A DNA stretch of 64,000 nt from Gnetum montanum (Eukaryota; Streptophyta; Gnetopsida; Gnetales; Gnetaceae), in the NCBI GenBank assembly GCA_015680685.1, contig MNCI01036318.1:57209-121208 (forward strand), read 5' to 3'. The translations under genes were made by a program, and so were the position numbers. The notes under the pieces were generated by a model, which saw nothing but the letters and a program-made list of their open reading frames with translations, searched no databases and was not told where the DNA came from. This document shows positions 11,868 to 21,893 of this stretch, one piece after another (position 1 is the stretch's first letter; each line of letters opens with the position of its first letter).

Positions 11868-12663
11868 TGATGAATCATGGTTTTCCAAGCCTTGATATCG
11901 GGTACGTGATATCGCAACCTGGATACGATATTGTATACATAATATCATGATTCCTATCTTAGCCTATAAATATAGTGCTCAGGCACACAGCGAGGGGATT
12001 ATTAGATCATTGGAGAGTTAGAAGTTCTTTTCTTTTGGCAATCTAGCTTTTAGTTATTCTCAGTGCATGCCCGCAATGTGATGTTTGTAATTATATGACA
12101 CCTTTGTTCGAGTTTGATGTACTTGGACATGTGCATGACCGGTAATAAAGATCAAGATTACTTTCATCATTGCAACATTCACTTAGATTAATTTCATTAT
12201 TTTAATTATTTAATTATTTAATATTTTCTTTAATTATAGTCCAATTTATTGTTATTTACTTTTCCTATCATTAAGTGGAATGTGTATGCCTTAATCATGA
12301 GTGTTTAAGTGTGAATACTAGGCATGCCCAATAGTAATCCCATGAAGTCTAAGACGTGTACAGATGGTTAAGGATAGATACCATTGCCATAGGCTAATTT
12401 AGGCTTTACTCTGATTATTAATTTAATCAATTTATCTTTTCTATTATTAGGAGTAACATCGAGTTAGGACAACATCATATGCCTCACTCTAGACTAAACC
12501 ATACATGACAAAGCTAATACTAGTTCAGGTGGGAAGATAGAGAACTATGATCAACGTATAACTGTCTAGGTGCAACAACTAGTCCATCCGTGGAGTTCAA
12601 TCAGATCACATGTACACACTCGTATTCATATGGTTGAGTGTAGGGGTACCTCGCCACTCATCA
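11868..12663 (+). repeat. 3' LTR of element A
   Basis: 796 bp, from TGATGAATC to CACTCATCA, collinear with 3507-4296. TATAAATA is at 11965-11972. It is followed by the target duplication AAAGG (12664-12668) and then the resumption of the element C RT frame. Confidence 0.9.
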
Positions 12664-12668
12664 AAAGG

Positions 12669-14660
12669 TAAGGTCATTTCTTTATTTAGCAAGTTTTTAT
12701 AGAAGGTATATTAAAAATTTTAGTGGTATTTCATGGTATGTGTTTGCTTTGCTTAAGAAAAATCAAGATTACAAGTTGAATGATGAAACTCAAAGAAGAT
12801 TTGATTTTTTGAAGGCAAAAATAACTACTAAACTAGTGCTTACAATACCAAAGTTTTAGAGCTTTTTTCAAGTGGATGTGGATGCAAGTGGAGTTGCCAT
12901 TGAAAGGATAGTTTCATAAGAAGGAAGGCTTGTTGCTTTCTTTTTAGAGAATTTGAATGAGTCAAAGAAGAAATATAGTATTTATGAAAAGGGATTGTAC
13001 ACTATTATTCAAGTAATCAAGCATTAAAGACATTAATTATTATCCAAAAAGTTGACCTTAATGACTACCACAAAGCATTTTAATTTCTTAATTTCTAAAA
13101 GCTAAGTATCAAACACATGAAGTGGATGGTAAAATTACTAGATTTTGATTTTGTGTTCAAGAAAAAGAGTGGGAAAGCCAATGTGATGGCAGATGCATCA
13201 TCTAGGATGCATGTCGTAAATTTTAGTGTTTCTCATGTGGAAAGTATAAATGATTTTACTGATTTGTATAAACATGATTTAGATTTTGAGAAGGTTTGGA
13301 GAAGTTTCAAAGATCCATTGTTGAGTAGGATAGACTAATGAATAGGATATTATATTCAAAATGAACTACTATTTAAGAATGGAAAATTTTGTATTTCCAA
13401 CTATGATTCTAGAAGAAAAATTTTGAAAGAGAAATATTGTATTGACATTGTAGGTTATATGAGTAGAGATTAGACATTGGAACTTGTGGGTAGGCATTAT
13501 TTTTAACTTGGAATTCCCTTTGAAGTCTTCAAACTTATGGAGTATTTGTTATGTCAGAAATTCAAGGAAGGTAAATTGGTCGATGAACATTATATACCTT
13601 TGTCAATTCCTAAAAGTCATTGGAAAAATGTTTCAATGGACTTTATGAGTGTGATTCTACAAATCTAATATGCTAAAAATGCTATCTTTTTTATGGTGGA
13701 TAGATAATCCAAGATGGCACACTTTATTCTATGCAAGAAGGTGAGGGATGCATCTCAAATTACAAAGTTATTTTTCTAGCATGTTGTGAAGTTGCATGGG
13801 ATTTCTTTGAACATTGTTATAATAGAGACTTTAAGTTTACTAGTCATTTTTTAAGGTTCCTTTGGAAGGTTTTGGAAACAAAGCTAATTTCTTCTAGTGC
13901 ATATCATCCATAGTCCAATGGCCAAACTAAAGTACTCAACAAATCTTTATTGAATATTCTGAGGTATTTCTGTGAAGGACAATCTAATAGGTGGGAACAC
14001 TTCTTGTGTCATGCTAAGTTTTCTTATAATAATTTTCACATTAGTATTGGGAAGGTCTTATTTAAGGTTAATTATGGTTTTTATCCAAAGATGATGGATA
14101 ATATTAGAATCTTTGATGGAAAAGCCTAATTGAATGAAAATTTTGTACAAAAGGTGAAGGATCTTCATGCTTAAGTGAAGGAAAATCTTGAGAAGAAGGC
14201 TAAAGAAAGAATCCTAAGAGGAATGAGAGTAATAGGAAGCTCAAATATTCTATTTGAAATGTTGTGTAGGTGCACTTAAAAAGAAGAGGCTAAGGGATAT
14301 GAACTTCTCAAAATTAACGATATAAGAGATGGATCCTTTTAGAATAAAGGTTAAAATTACTGACAATGTTTTTAAAATTGACTTACCAAATGATGTGGAT
14401 ATGTCTTTTGTTTTTAATGTTGTAGATCTTGTGCATTATCATGGATTGGAATATGATGAAATATTTTGAAATAACGTTAATCAGTTAAAGAGGGCTATTA
14501 AGAAGTCTAAGCCTTTATAGGAGAGGATGAAAATCATACTCAAGAGAAGAGAAGCTTCTAACACCCAAGGAGTGAAAATTCATGAATACTTGGTCCACTA
14601 GAAGGATTAAACTGCTAATGATGTTGCATGGGTCCATGAGACCAAACTTGTTATATGGAA
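12669..14660 (+). pseudogene. RT end, RNase H, integrase and chromodomain-like tail of element C
   Basis: Continues the interrupted RT with RSFL-LASFYRRYIKNFS, then RNase H (FFQVDVDASGVAI, YEKGLYTII, KHFNFL, ANVMADASSRM; about 12840-13210). Integrase follows (SHWKNVSMDFMSV, a YHP-like box, GQTK; about 13400-14200). It ends with VKIHEYLVH-KD-TANDVAWV (about 14571-14650), which matches the end of the chromodomain of chromoviruses (EYLVKWKGY..xxATWE). Domain order RT-RH-IN defines Ty3/gypsy, and the chromodomain places it among chromoviruses. Many stops. The open piece 13117-13338 is the best preserved part of RNase H. Confidence 0.85.
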
Positions 14661-14689
14661 AATCACTTCTATCACTACTCCATTGTTTA

Positions 14690-15620
14690 CCTAAGTTTAC
14701 TTTTTTAAAAGGGTAGAAGTGCTAGAGTAGTTACATCTCTTTTGAACTCCTTGTAATCCCTACATGTAGAAGACTAAAGATTTTGGGTAGCTTGGGAGAC
14801 ATCTTGGGCCTTTTCTCATGTCTTTCTTAAGAGCTAAGATTTCATAGGAGATGTCTTCAACTTCAAGAAGATGTCTTCATTGAGAGTTTTACTTGTGACA
14901 AGAGACAACTTATCATCCAAGGAGATGTTTTGTTTAGCATAGAGAAATCTTGGCCTAAAAGAAGATCTCTTGTTTAGCATAGAGACATCTTGGTCTAAAA
15001 GAAGATGTTTTAGGGAAGATGTTTTTCAAACCAGGAAAACATTCTTCAATGTAGACATCTTACCAAGACTAGAGATGCCTTTTTTATAAGCTATAATCTC
15101 TAGGGAGACATCTTGTTGGACCTATAGACCACTTGTTTAGCTGTGGAAACTTTCTAAAGTGGTAGTTTCAAGATGGAAAATAGTTAGGAATTTCAAGTTC
15201 AATGTGATAAATATTTCCATATAATTCTAGCTTTGTTTTTATATAAATATTAGTCATTCTTACATGTTAAGAGAATTAAAGATAGATTACATGAGAGTTT
15301 TGTGTATCTCTATGGTCAATCGCATGTGTGCTATTGACCATTGTGCCTTTATGTTTGGATCTTGGTATTATGTGTGAGGAAGAGTTTTAGTTTGATTATA
15401 CCTTTCATTAAGGTTAATAATCTGTGTAGGTTGTGAAGTCTCATGCTTTGTAATTTTGTTGAATATATGAGTGTTTTGGTGTGATGTTCTATTGGTATAT
15501 GGATCCATTGTATTTATTATCTTCTTTTAGTTTTATAGAAGATAACTAGTTTTCTTGTTTTCTATCAATGAATTTTTCTTGCGTAAGTTCTAGATTTGAT
15601 GTGTTTTGAAGGGTTAAAGA
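14690..15620 (+). repeat. Probable 3' LTR of element C
   Basis: Follows the chromodomain-like tail directly. It contains iterated GACATCTT/AAGATGTC words, including an imperfect tandem of about 45 bp (about 14924-15012, TTGTTTAGCATAGAGA twice). It has a TATAAATA box at 15242-15249 and T-rich 3' sequence. The exact ends could not be set because no partner LTR is in the window. Confidence 0.4.
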
Positions 15621-15769
15621 AAATTGAAGTGGCCTTACTCCACTACCTTAAGCATCATTAGACAATAATGCATATGATACCTATTACCCTACTATGAAGA
15701 ATGCACTAACATTATATGAAGAGTACATATTAAAATCATGAAATTGACGTACATAAACTAGTACAACAT

Positions 15770-15794
15770 ATTATTATTATTATTATTATTATTA
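15770..15794. repeat. (ATT)n microsatellite
   Basis: A clean run of about eight TTA/ATT units, just before a decayed RT fragment. Confidence 0.95.
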
Positions 15795-16260
15795 AGAAGA
15801 AGAATGATAATGTCTCTTCATGAGATGCTCCTATTCTCTTTGTCAAGAAGAAGGCTAGTAGTCTAAGACTATGCATTAACTATCATTAGCTTAATCAATT
15901 GTTAAAATATCCCATCTTTATTGATGAAGAAGTCCTATTGCTACCACCAAATGTCTCAATGATTTAACAAAGGTATTAAAATCATTGGATTGCTATCCCA
16001 TGCATTAGACTTGATTAGCTATATACTTGTTTAAGGATGCAGCTAGTCTCTAGTGAGATGCATAGGAGAAGGCTAGGTATTGAAAGGACATTGGTGCAAT
16101 TGGCTATATACTTGTTCCATGATGCAACTAGTTTCTACTCATATTCAAGAAATGCTACATTCCTATTAAGTATATGCATGCTCAGGAAGAGCACTTCTAC
16201 TACTTCTAATAAGTTAACTAAACAATTTCAGAGTATCTAGACATGCCCAATAATTAGTAA
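15795..16260 (+). pseudogene. RT fragment of a second chromovirus-like element (G)
   Basis: One frame gives APILFVKKKASSLRLCINYH-LNQL, which matches the [23 protein letters not shown] block of chromoviral RT, followed by KYPIFIDE in place of YPLPxIDE. After about 15950 the similarity fades, and the open frame 16037-16240 has no recognised motif. A polypurine tract and LTR start follow at about 16860-16876, so the element is severely shortened. Confidence 0.6.
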
Positions 16261-16859
16261 AAGAAGGTTACATATACAAAATGGCTTATTCATATATTGT
16301 TTCTTTTGATCAAAGACCATTCACATTCTCTTCATTATTAGATGTAAGAGGATGCATGCATTCGAGTGTTTGATTTAAAGTTGAGAAAATAGTTTAAATT
16401 GACATGTTGTGACTAAGATTAGAAGTAGAATAAACCTCCTAAAAGTAAGCCTTGTAATGCCAAGAGGCCTAAGGATCTAGTAGCAGTAGATAATAGTAAT
16501 TTATAAGTGATGGGATCATCCATGGATCCCTCTTATGTTTCCTCTATAAGAAGGTAGCATCTCCATACTAGATAGTATTTAGATTAAGTTTGAATTCCCT
16601 TATAATTACTCTTACCCATGTCCATTAGTAATGTACTCTAACCACTAGATTAATTATTTTGTAATCTCATATCATTAATTTTTATGGTTAGTTTGGACTT
16701 CTAATTACTTGTGACATTTTTATCTTTATTATTTCACTATGTTTTTTGGACTAGCACCAATTTTGTATGGCAAGTTGCTGATGGAAACCTTGAAGTATGA
16801 TCTACTAATCCCCACTATGATGCATCAATAAGATATAATTTACTATGATTTCTACCTAC

Positions 16860-16875
16860 AAAAGGGAGGGAGTAT
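16860..16875 (+). other. Polypurine tract of element G and start of its LTR at 16876
   Basis: AAAAGGGAGGGAGTAT is followed directly by TGTAACTTCGAC, the usual arrangement of polypurine tract plus LTR start in Del/Tekay-type gypsy elements. The other end of the LTR was not found. Confidence 0.5.
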
Positions 16876-19063
16876 TGTAACTTCGACTAGATTATATACT
16901 TCTAGAAAGTTAGAGGATTGTTCAACACCTAAAGCATTAAATGTGTTGATTTGGTGAGATGAAGTGATACCACTAATTTAGACTAACAAGTTAAATCCTT
17001 CAAGCATGATAAAGTTTTATGTTATTAGAGTATAATTCTATGTTAAAGTATAATCATTAGTTTCTTAGCTTAATCCATCAGTATTTATGAATGGTTGTGA
17101 TGGTTTAGGCAAGAGTCATAACTCCTTATGAAGGATAAAAGATTGTAAGTTCTTACTTAGTAATAATGAAAGGATGAAGAGGTTTGAAGAAATATGGAAC
17201 AATGAGTAAGTGAAGAAGAAGAAGTATTTAACAATAAGAAGTAATAAGCAATGATGGAACAAAATAAACATTAATGAACAAAGGTGAAATTAGAACCAAG
17301 GTAGTAATTATAATCCATAAATTTGCAATAAGTATTAGTGACACCAAAAGGTTATCAAGTCATTTGTAAAAAAAAGAAGAAGAAGTGAAGTTTGAATCCA
17401 ATTTCCTAATAGAACAAGAAGATCCAATGTGAAACATTGATAATCTGGTCTAGTTTCCTAAAGAGGAAGAGAAGACAACTGAGAAGGTTGCAATGAAAAT
17501 TAGAAGAAAGACTACCAAGAAGGGACAAGCTACGACTGAGATAGTAGTTCATAACCAGTTAAGCTATGGATTTCTAAGGAATCCATGAAGGTCCAACCCA
17601 CGTAAGACTAAGCAACAAGAAACAATTCCTAAGAAAACCTATAATGAGTAACAAGAAAAGGTAGGCATCATAAGGACGTAGCCAAAGATGAAGAAAAAAT
17701 GTTACAAAGAAGTATTTTGTAAAGTCTAGTGAGGTTAAATAAATGATGACTTAATAAAGTACGAGAGAATTTTGTGAAGCTAAGTTTAGGAGAAACTTAA
17801 TGACTTACAATGAATCAAGTCCAAATATAAGAGTTTGAAATATATTGAGTTTATGAACAACAACAGTAAGTATATTATTTCTTATGATGAAGAAGTAAAT
17901 ATGAACCAAAAGAAGGTGCACTATTAGTAATAGCAACAAAGGAAGCTCTTAGCAAGGTAGAACCTGGAGATACAACAAGCCCAAAGATGATGTTACGAAT
18001 TACTAGAATAAGGAACAAGTATCAAATTATAAAATCAATACAACATAACTCTATTCATAATAAGAGGATTCATAAGTAGTCAAACTAGTAATACTTACAA
18101 TACTCAGAACTACCAAGAATTACAAAGAGAGCTACAATCTTACATCTCCATGATATTGATATTATTATTAGTTTTGTAAAGTGAATCACCCTTTAAAAGA
18201 TCTTAAGGCATTAATGTTCTATCCGTGATTAACCTATGTAATCTCTGGAATCTAGATCCAGTACTCATGATAACATATTTCATATTTTACACTAACTATG
18301 GTGTGTGATAGTCTCCATAATTGACTAGTTGTTAATGCTAAGGGATTGTTATGTTTGGGTTATGCTCATTTTCTATTGAATAAGATTTTTGATTTGATGT
18401 TTTTGATTTGTATGTTATGGATATGCTTGCTAATATGTGGCTTTATAGGTTAAATTGCCTTCTTTTACATGTTTACAATGCATGGTTCTTATCCTTAGTC
18501 AATCAAGAAAGGTACCAATCGATCTTCCTTAGTTTTACTGATTTAAATTTGATTTTAGATCTTGGTACTATCTTGTGCCTAAAGGCCATGCCATTATTTG
18601 TGCATTTCTAGTTTAGGGGATTTTATTTTTGATGTTGTTATTATTGACTTTTGTCATGTGTCCTAGATGCATTAACTAATGGACTTTTATATACTTGGAC
18701 ACTCTATTTATGGTAGACTATGGTAGCATAGTAGTTATCGACTATTTTGATTATTAGTGGTAGTGATTATCAGAGATAAGTTAAGTTCCATGGGTATGAT
18801 AAAGTTTTATGCAACCTTTGAGATCTAGATCAAGTACTCATGATAACCTATTTCATATATTACACTAATTATGATGTGTGTTAGTCTCGATAGTTAACAA
18901 GTTATCAATGATGAGGGATAGTCATGTTTGGGTTATGCTCATTTTTCATTAAATGATATTTTTGATTTGTATGTTGGGGATTGTTGGCATATTTCTACCA
19001 TTAAATGGAGTAGGTTTTATAAGGTTATAATGCTAATCATGTAACTAATAATCACCCTGCCTT
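16876..19063. other. AT-rich region, partly LTR of element G; contains a diverged direct repeat
   Basis: No coding similarity seen. Probably begins as the G LTR. About 18230-18420 and about 18820-18985 are diverged direct copies, sharing GTTTGGGTTATGCTCATTTT and TTTTTGATTTGTATGTT. The open frame 18408-18611 lies in the repeat and looks accidental. Confidence 0.4.
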
Positions 19064-19430
19064 GATTTAAAAGGTGGTAATATTTTACTAGATGAAGACT
19101 TCAAGTAGTGTTGGGTGATTTCGGATTAGCAAAATTAATCAGTAATAGAAAGACATATATTATGACTCAAATTGGTGGAATCATAGGTCATATTGCTCTT
19201 TAATAATATAGGTCATATTGCTCTTTAATAATATTTATTAAATGGAAGATCATCAAAGAGAAAAAGATGTCTCTGATTATGGCATTATGTTTTTGGAGCT
19301 AGTCACAGGGTGATGTGAAATAATCTTTCCCACATTGAAGGAGAAATGCTTGAGGGTGATAGGCTGGAAGGACAATGGCAGAAGAAGCAACGAAGGGAGG
19401 ATAGCGGCAATCTAGAAAATGATACGCTCG
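19064..19430 (+). pseudogene. LRR receptor-like kinase fragment, SERK/NIK-like
   Basis: Readable across frameshifts: DLK-GNILLDEDFK, VLGDFGLAKL (activation segment, DFG intact), GIIGHIA with YLLNGRSS (GHIAPEYLSTGKSS in SERK/NIK kinases), and DVSDYGIMFLELVTG. After a gap comes MLEGDRLEGQWQ, matching the MLEGDGLAERW segment after the kinase domain. Roughly 250 bp between the last two blocks is missing. A 25 bp tandem duplication (19183-19207, 19208-19232) adds stops inside the kinase. Active copies are membrane receptor or co-receptor kinases. This copy lacks the N-terminal lobe, LRRs and membrane segment. Whether it came from a whole gene or a captured fragment is unclear. Confidence 0.7.
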
Positions 19431-21410
19431 GTGAAACTGTAACGCAGTCCAATGCAAAAGTACGACCGGATCTGCTAAAAAGCAGCAACCAATGGCCCTG
19501 CCGCTGGCAGCCAATTCTATCTCTGTATCCGTAACTCTGAACTCATGTGCTGCTGTTCATTTTTTAAAAAAAAATTCGAGCCCACTTTGCAGAGAAGCAC
19601 AAGAATGACCAAAGAGCTACATGCAGCCGGTGACACTGGAGCTGGGCCGTGAAGACTCCCCTCATAATCATGGATGAGGCAGACTTGAAAATTCGTTTTT
19701 CTAACCGAATTTTCGTTAGGTTTTCCTCCATGATGGGCCATGACTGTGTCAATTTCTCGCTGTACCTCCATTTTTTTTTTTTTTCTTTCACAGCCCACTC
19801 CAGTGGAATTGACGTCGATTTTGTTGCTGTCCCATACATGAACCTGCCTAGCTTCACTGCAATAAAGATGCTGTAAAGCATGAAAGGTTATTCGCCAGAG
19901 ATTTTGATGAACGGTTTGCCTTGGATTCGCAAGCGTGTACAGAAGCGCATTAAATGCGCAGCGGGTACATATTTCATAATTTCCAATGAATGTTTGTCTG
20001 AATCTTTTTGTCGGTATGTATACATTGAAATGGTCCCCTTGCCTTGCCTCGGATTCTTCTTGCCTTGCCTTGTTCTCCCTGTCGGCATTGTGCATTAAAA
20101 TCTTAAGTACCTTCTCCTGCTCTGAATCTTACCTGCATCGGCATAATACAGAGCACAGAAAACAAACAAGGGAGTACGAATGAATAAACAAACACACACA
20201 AATCACGAGAGGCTCCAAGTTTGGGTCATACGGAAATCAAGATTGGGACGGGGCGTGCGAGGTAAACATTGCATTTGAATGAAGTGGCCTGCCTTTGGGA
20301 GCGTCACCATGGCTCACATTCACTTGTGTTTATTGGTCATTGCTGGGTTTTGCTCTTTTCCTCATCTCCGCTGAAAAAAGAAAAACCAAAACAGGTCAGG
20401 GTCATCATGGGTCATGAGTCATGAAGACGGACGGATGNAGCCCTACAGGGCTACTCATAGGTCATGGTTGAACAAAAGTATTAGCAGATGTAATTTGTTA
20501 TAAATTTGGTTGAAGCTTGATGCTTGATTTTATTCTTGGAAAGATTGGATGGAGTAACAAAAGGGTTTCATTTTATTGCTGTCATTTTGGTTGATGCAGA
20601 AATTATATGTTTGGCCGGATTATGGTTTTTGAGTAAGGAAATGGATTTGATGCCCTCCATACCTTTGCAAATTTCCTTGCTTTAATTTAATGGTGATATT
20701 GCAATCTTCTGTGCAATTTTTAAGTATTAACAATATTTTAGATTTACATTATACTTGTTCTATATTCTACAAAGTATTAACAATATTTTGGATTTACGTT
20801 GTACTTGTTCTATATTCTACAATGTTTTTTTATGATATATGAGATTTAATTTTTTTAAAAACCTAACATATTTAAATTTTCTTTATCATGTCTGTGGCTA
20901 TGAACCGTCCCCACTTCCCCACTTTTTCTTAAGGCACACGTACCCAAACACGTTCAGAATCACGAATCCTCAATTCCACGAATCTGATTCTTTTGATGCA
21001 TTGGTTGCAGTGAAGGCATTGCAGGGCCAACTGTGCCATTCCCCACATAGCAGCCCCCCAAAGTGGTGTCGTCCTCACTCTCTGATCCATCACAAGTGCC
21101 ATGTTTGCCTCCTCTTTTACCAAACTTGTGGTCATCCTCAATCTGTTTGCTTTTATATTACCCATAATCAGTTTCAATAGTAGAATTCTGAAGCTCCCTC
21201 CACACAGTGCTCTTGGGCGTTAACAGTCCCTGTTGCTGCGTTTTCGGTGCCATGTATGCCTACATTTATCAGTATCATTGCACCTTCAGCTTTCAATCGA
21301 CTTTGAACGTGGAGAGATTAAGTTCGATTCACGATTTGAACTCTCATTTGGCTTACTTACATGGTAGTCTCCGCGATCTGGCGAAGGATCTGCAGAAGCG
21401 AACAGCTTAC
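19431..21410. other. Unassigned region with less decayed composition; N at 20438
   Basis: GC content and CpG look higher than in the surrounding transposons, so it may be old low-copy intergenic DNA. The longest frame is 19517-20095 on the minus strand (192 codons), Arg/Lys-rich with no recognisable domain, and a run of lysines matches a poly(T) tract. I cannot support it as a gene. A diverged pair of about 55 bp repeats lies at about 20725-20822 (AGTATTAACAATATTTT twice). An N at 20438 marks an assembly gap or ambiguous base. Confidence 0.3.
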
Positions 21411-21893
21411 CTGTCAAGTCCTTGTCGATTTGCACGTTGGCCACGCTGAAGTTGCTGTACATTGCCTGAAATTCACCAAGTAGCGTTGGTTTAATGGCCG
21501 AGCTTTTTTATTTCAATTTGACCAGTCATGAAAGTTATCATGGTATACCAGAATAGTGAAAACAAGATACAAATGGGAGAAAGAAAGATGGCCCTTCTTC
21601 GTGAAGATAAGCTAGGCCTTGTGTGACGCAGATGGCAATTTTGAGTCAAGAGGGCCAGTCCAAAATCAAATCGCTGCGCGTACTTGATTTTGAGAGCATG
21701 CGTGGGTGACAGTACAACAGTTGATCAAGGTTACCATGAGGGAACCTTTAGTAAAGCACCATTAGCTTCTTAGTGCCCATGGCCGCTGCATGAAACTCTA
21801 GAATTCTCCACAAATGCCTGCTTTCCAAGCTTGCTATATATTCTACTTCCTTCACAAATTCATCCGTTTCTTGAAATGCCAACAATTCTCCTT
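21411..21893 (-). pseudogene. Receptor-like kinase fragment, catalytic-domain N-lobe to HRD region
   Basis: From 21893 to about 21600 one minus-strand frame gives GELLAFQ, EFVKEVEYIASLESRHLWRI (alpha-C helix region), KKLMVLY-RFPHGNLDQLLY (hinge; usual LVYEYxPNGSLDxxLY) and ILDWPS-LKIAI, then QGLAYLHEEGPSF. It is broken by two in-frame stops. A probable second exon (21465-21411), bounded by TTTCAG and GTAAGC, reads NFSVANVQIDKDLTGKL, a decayed form of RDIKANVLLDKDLxxKL. The HRD catalytic loop is lost, so it is inactive. Lectin-type or LRR-VIII-type receptor kinases both fit. The frame is better kept than in the transposons, implying younger loss of function. Confidence 0.7.

Larger units (their letters stand above)
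3507..12663 (+). mobile_element. Element A: non-autonomous Athila/Tat-like gypsy element lacking pol
   Basis: A complete LTR-bounded element of 9157 bp inserted in the RT of element C. Order: 5' LTR (3507-4296), tRNA-Asp-type primer site (4298-4316), gag (4422-about 6200), proline-rich region to 7041, non-coding spacer, 3' ORF with coiled coil (about 8933-11692), polypurine tract (11858-11867), 3' LTR (11868-12663). No protease, RT, RNase H or integrase can be found between gag and the 3' ORF, although the related element B has about 4 kb of pol there. It therefore looks like a deletion derivative that would have needed pol supplied by a B-like partner. The two LTRs differ by scattered, mostly transition-type changes, so the insertion is not recent. 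Confidence 0.88.
588..15620 (+). mobile_element. Element C: decayed chromovirus-like Ty3/gypsy retrotransposon, split by element A
   Basis: Protease, reverse transcriptase, RNase H, integrase and a chromodomain-like tail appear in gypsy order on the plus strand, split between about 725-3506 and 12669-14650. The RT region is cut by element A at 3507-12663. Joining the flanks through one copy of the 5 bp target duplication keeps the same reading frame through the NVGKV...RSFL segment typical of gypsy RT. The pol carries many stops and frameshifts and is inactive. The 5' LTR is not visible. The outer limits given are approximate: the left limit is the LTR at 587, which probably inserted into C, and the right limit is the end of a probable 3' LTR. 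Confidence 0.75.

Noticed and set aside
19517-20095. 192-codon minus-strand open frame
   Set aside because: Arg/Lys-rich with a poly-lysine from a poly(T) tract, no recognisable domain, no supporting start context or splice pattern. Kept only as a note in the unassigned region.
20438-20438. The N at 20438 as a second duplicated join
   Set aside because: Unlike the N at 5052, the flanking sequences are not repeated, so nothing shows a mis-join.
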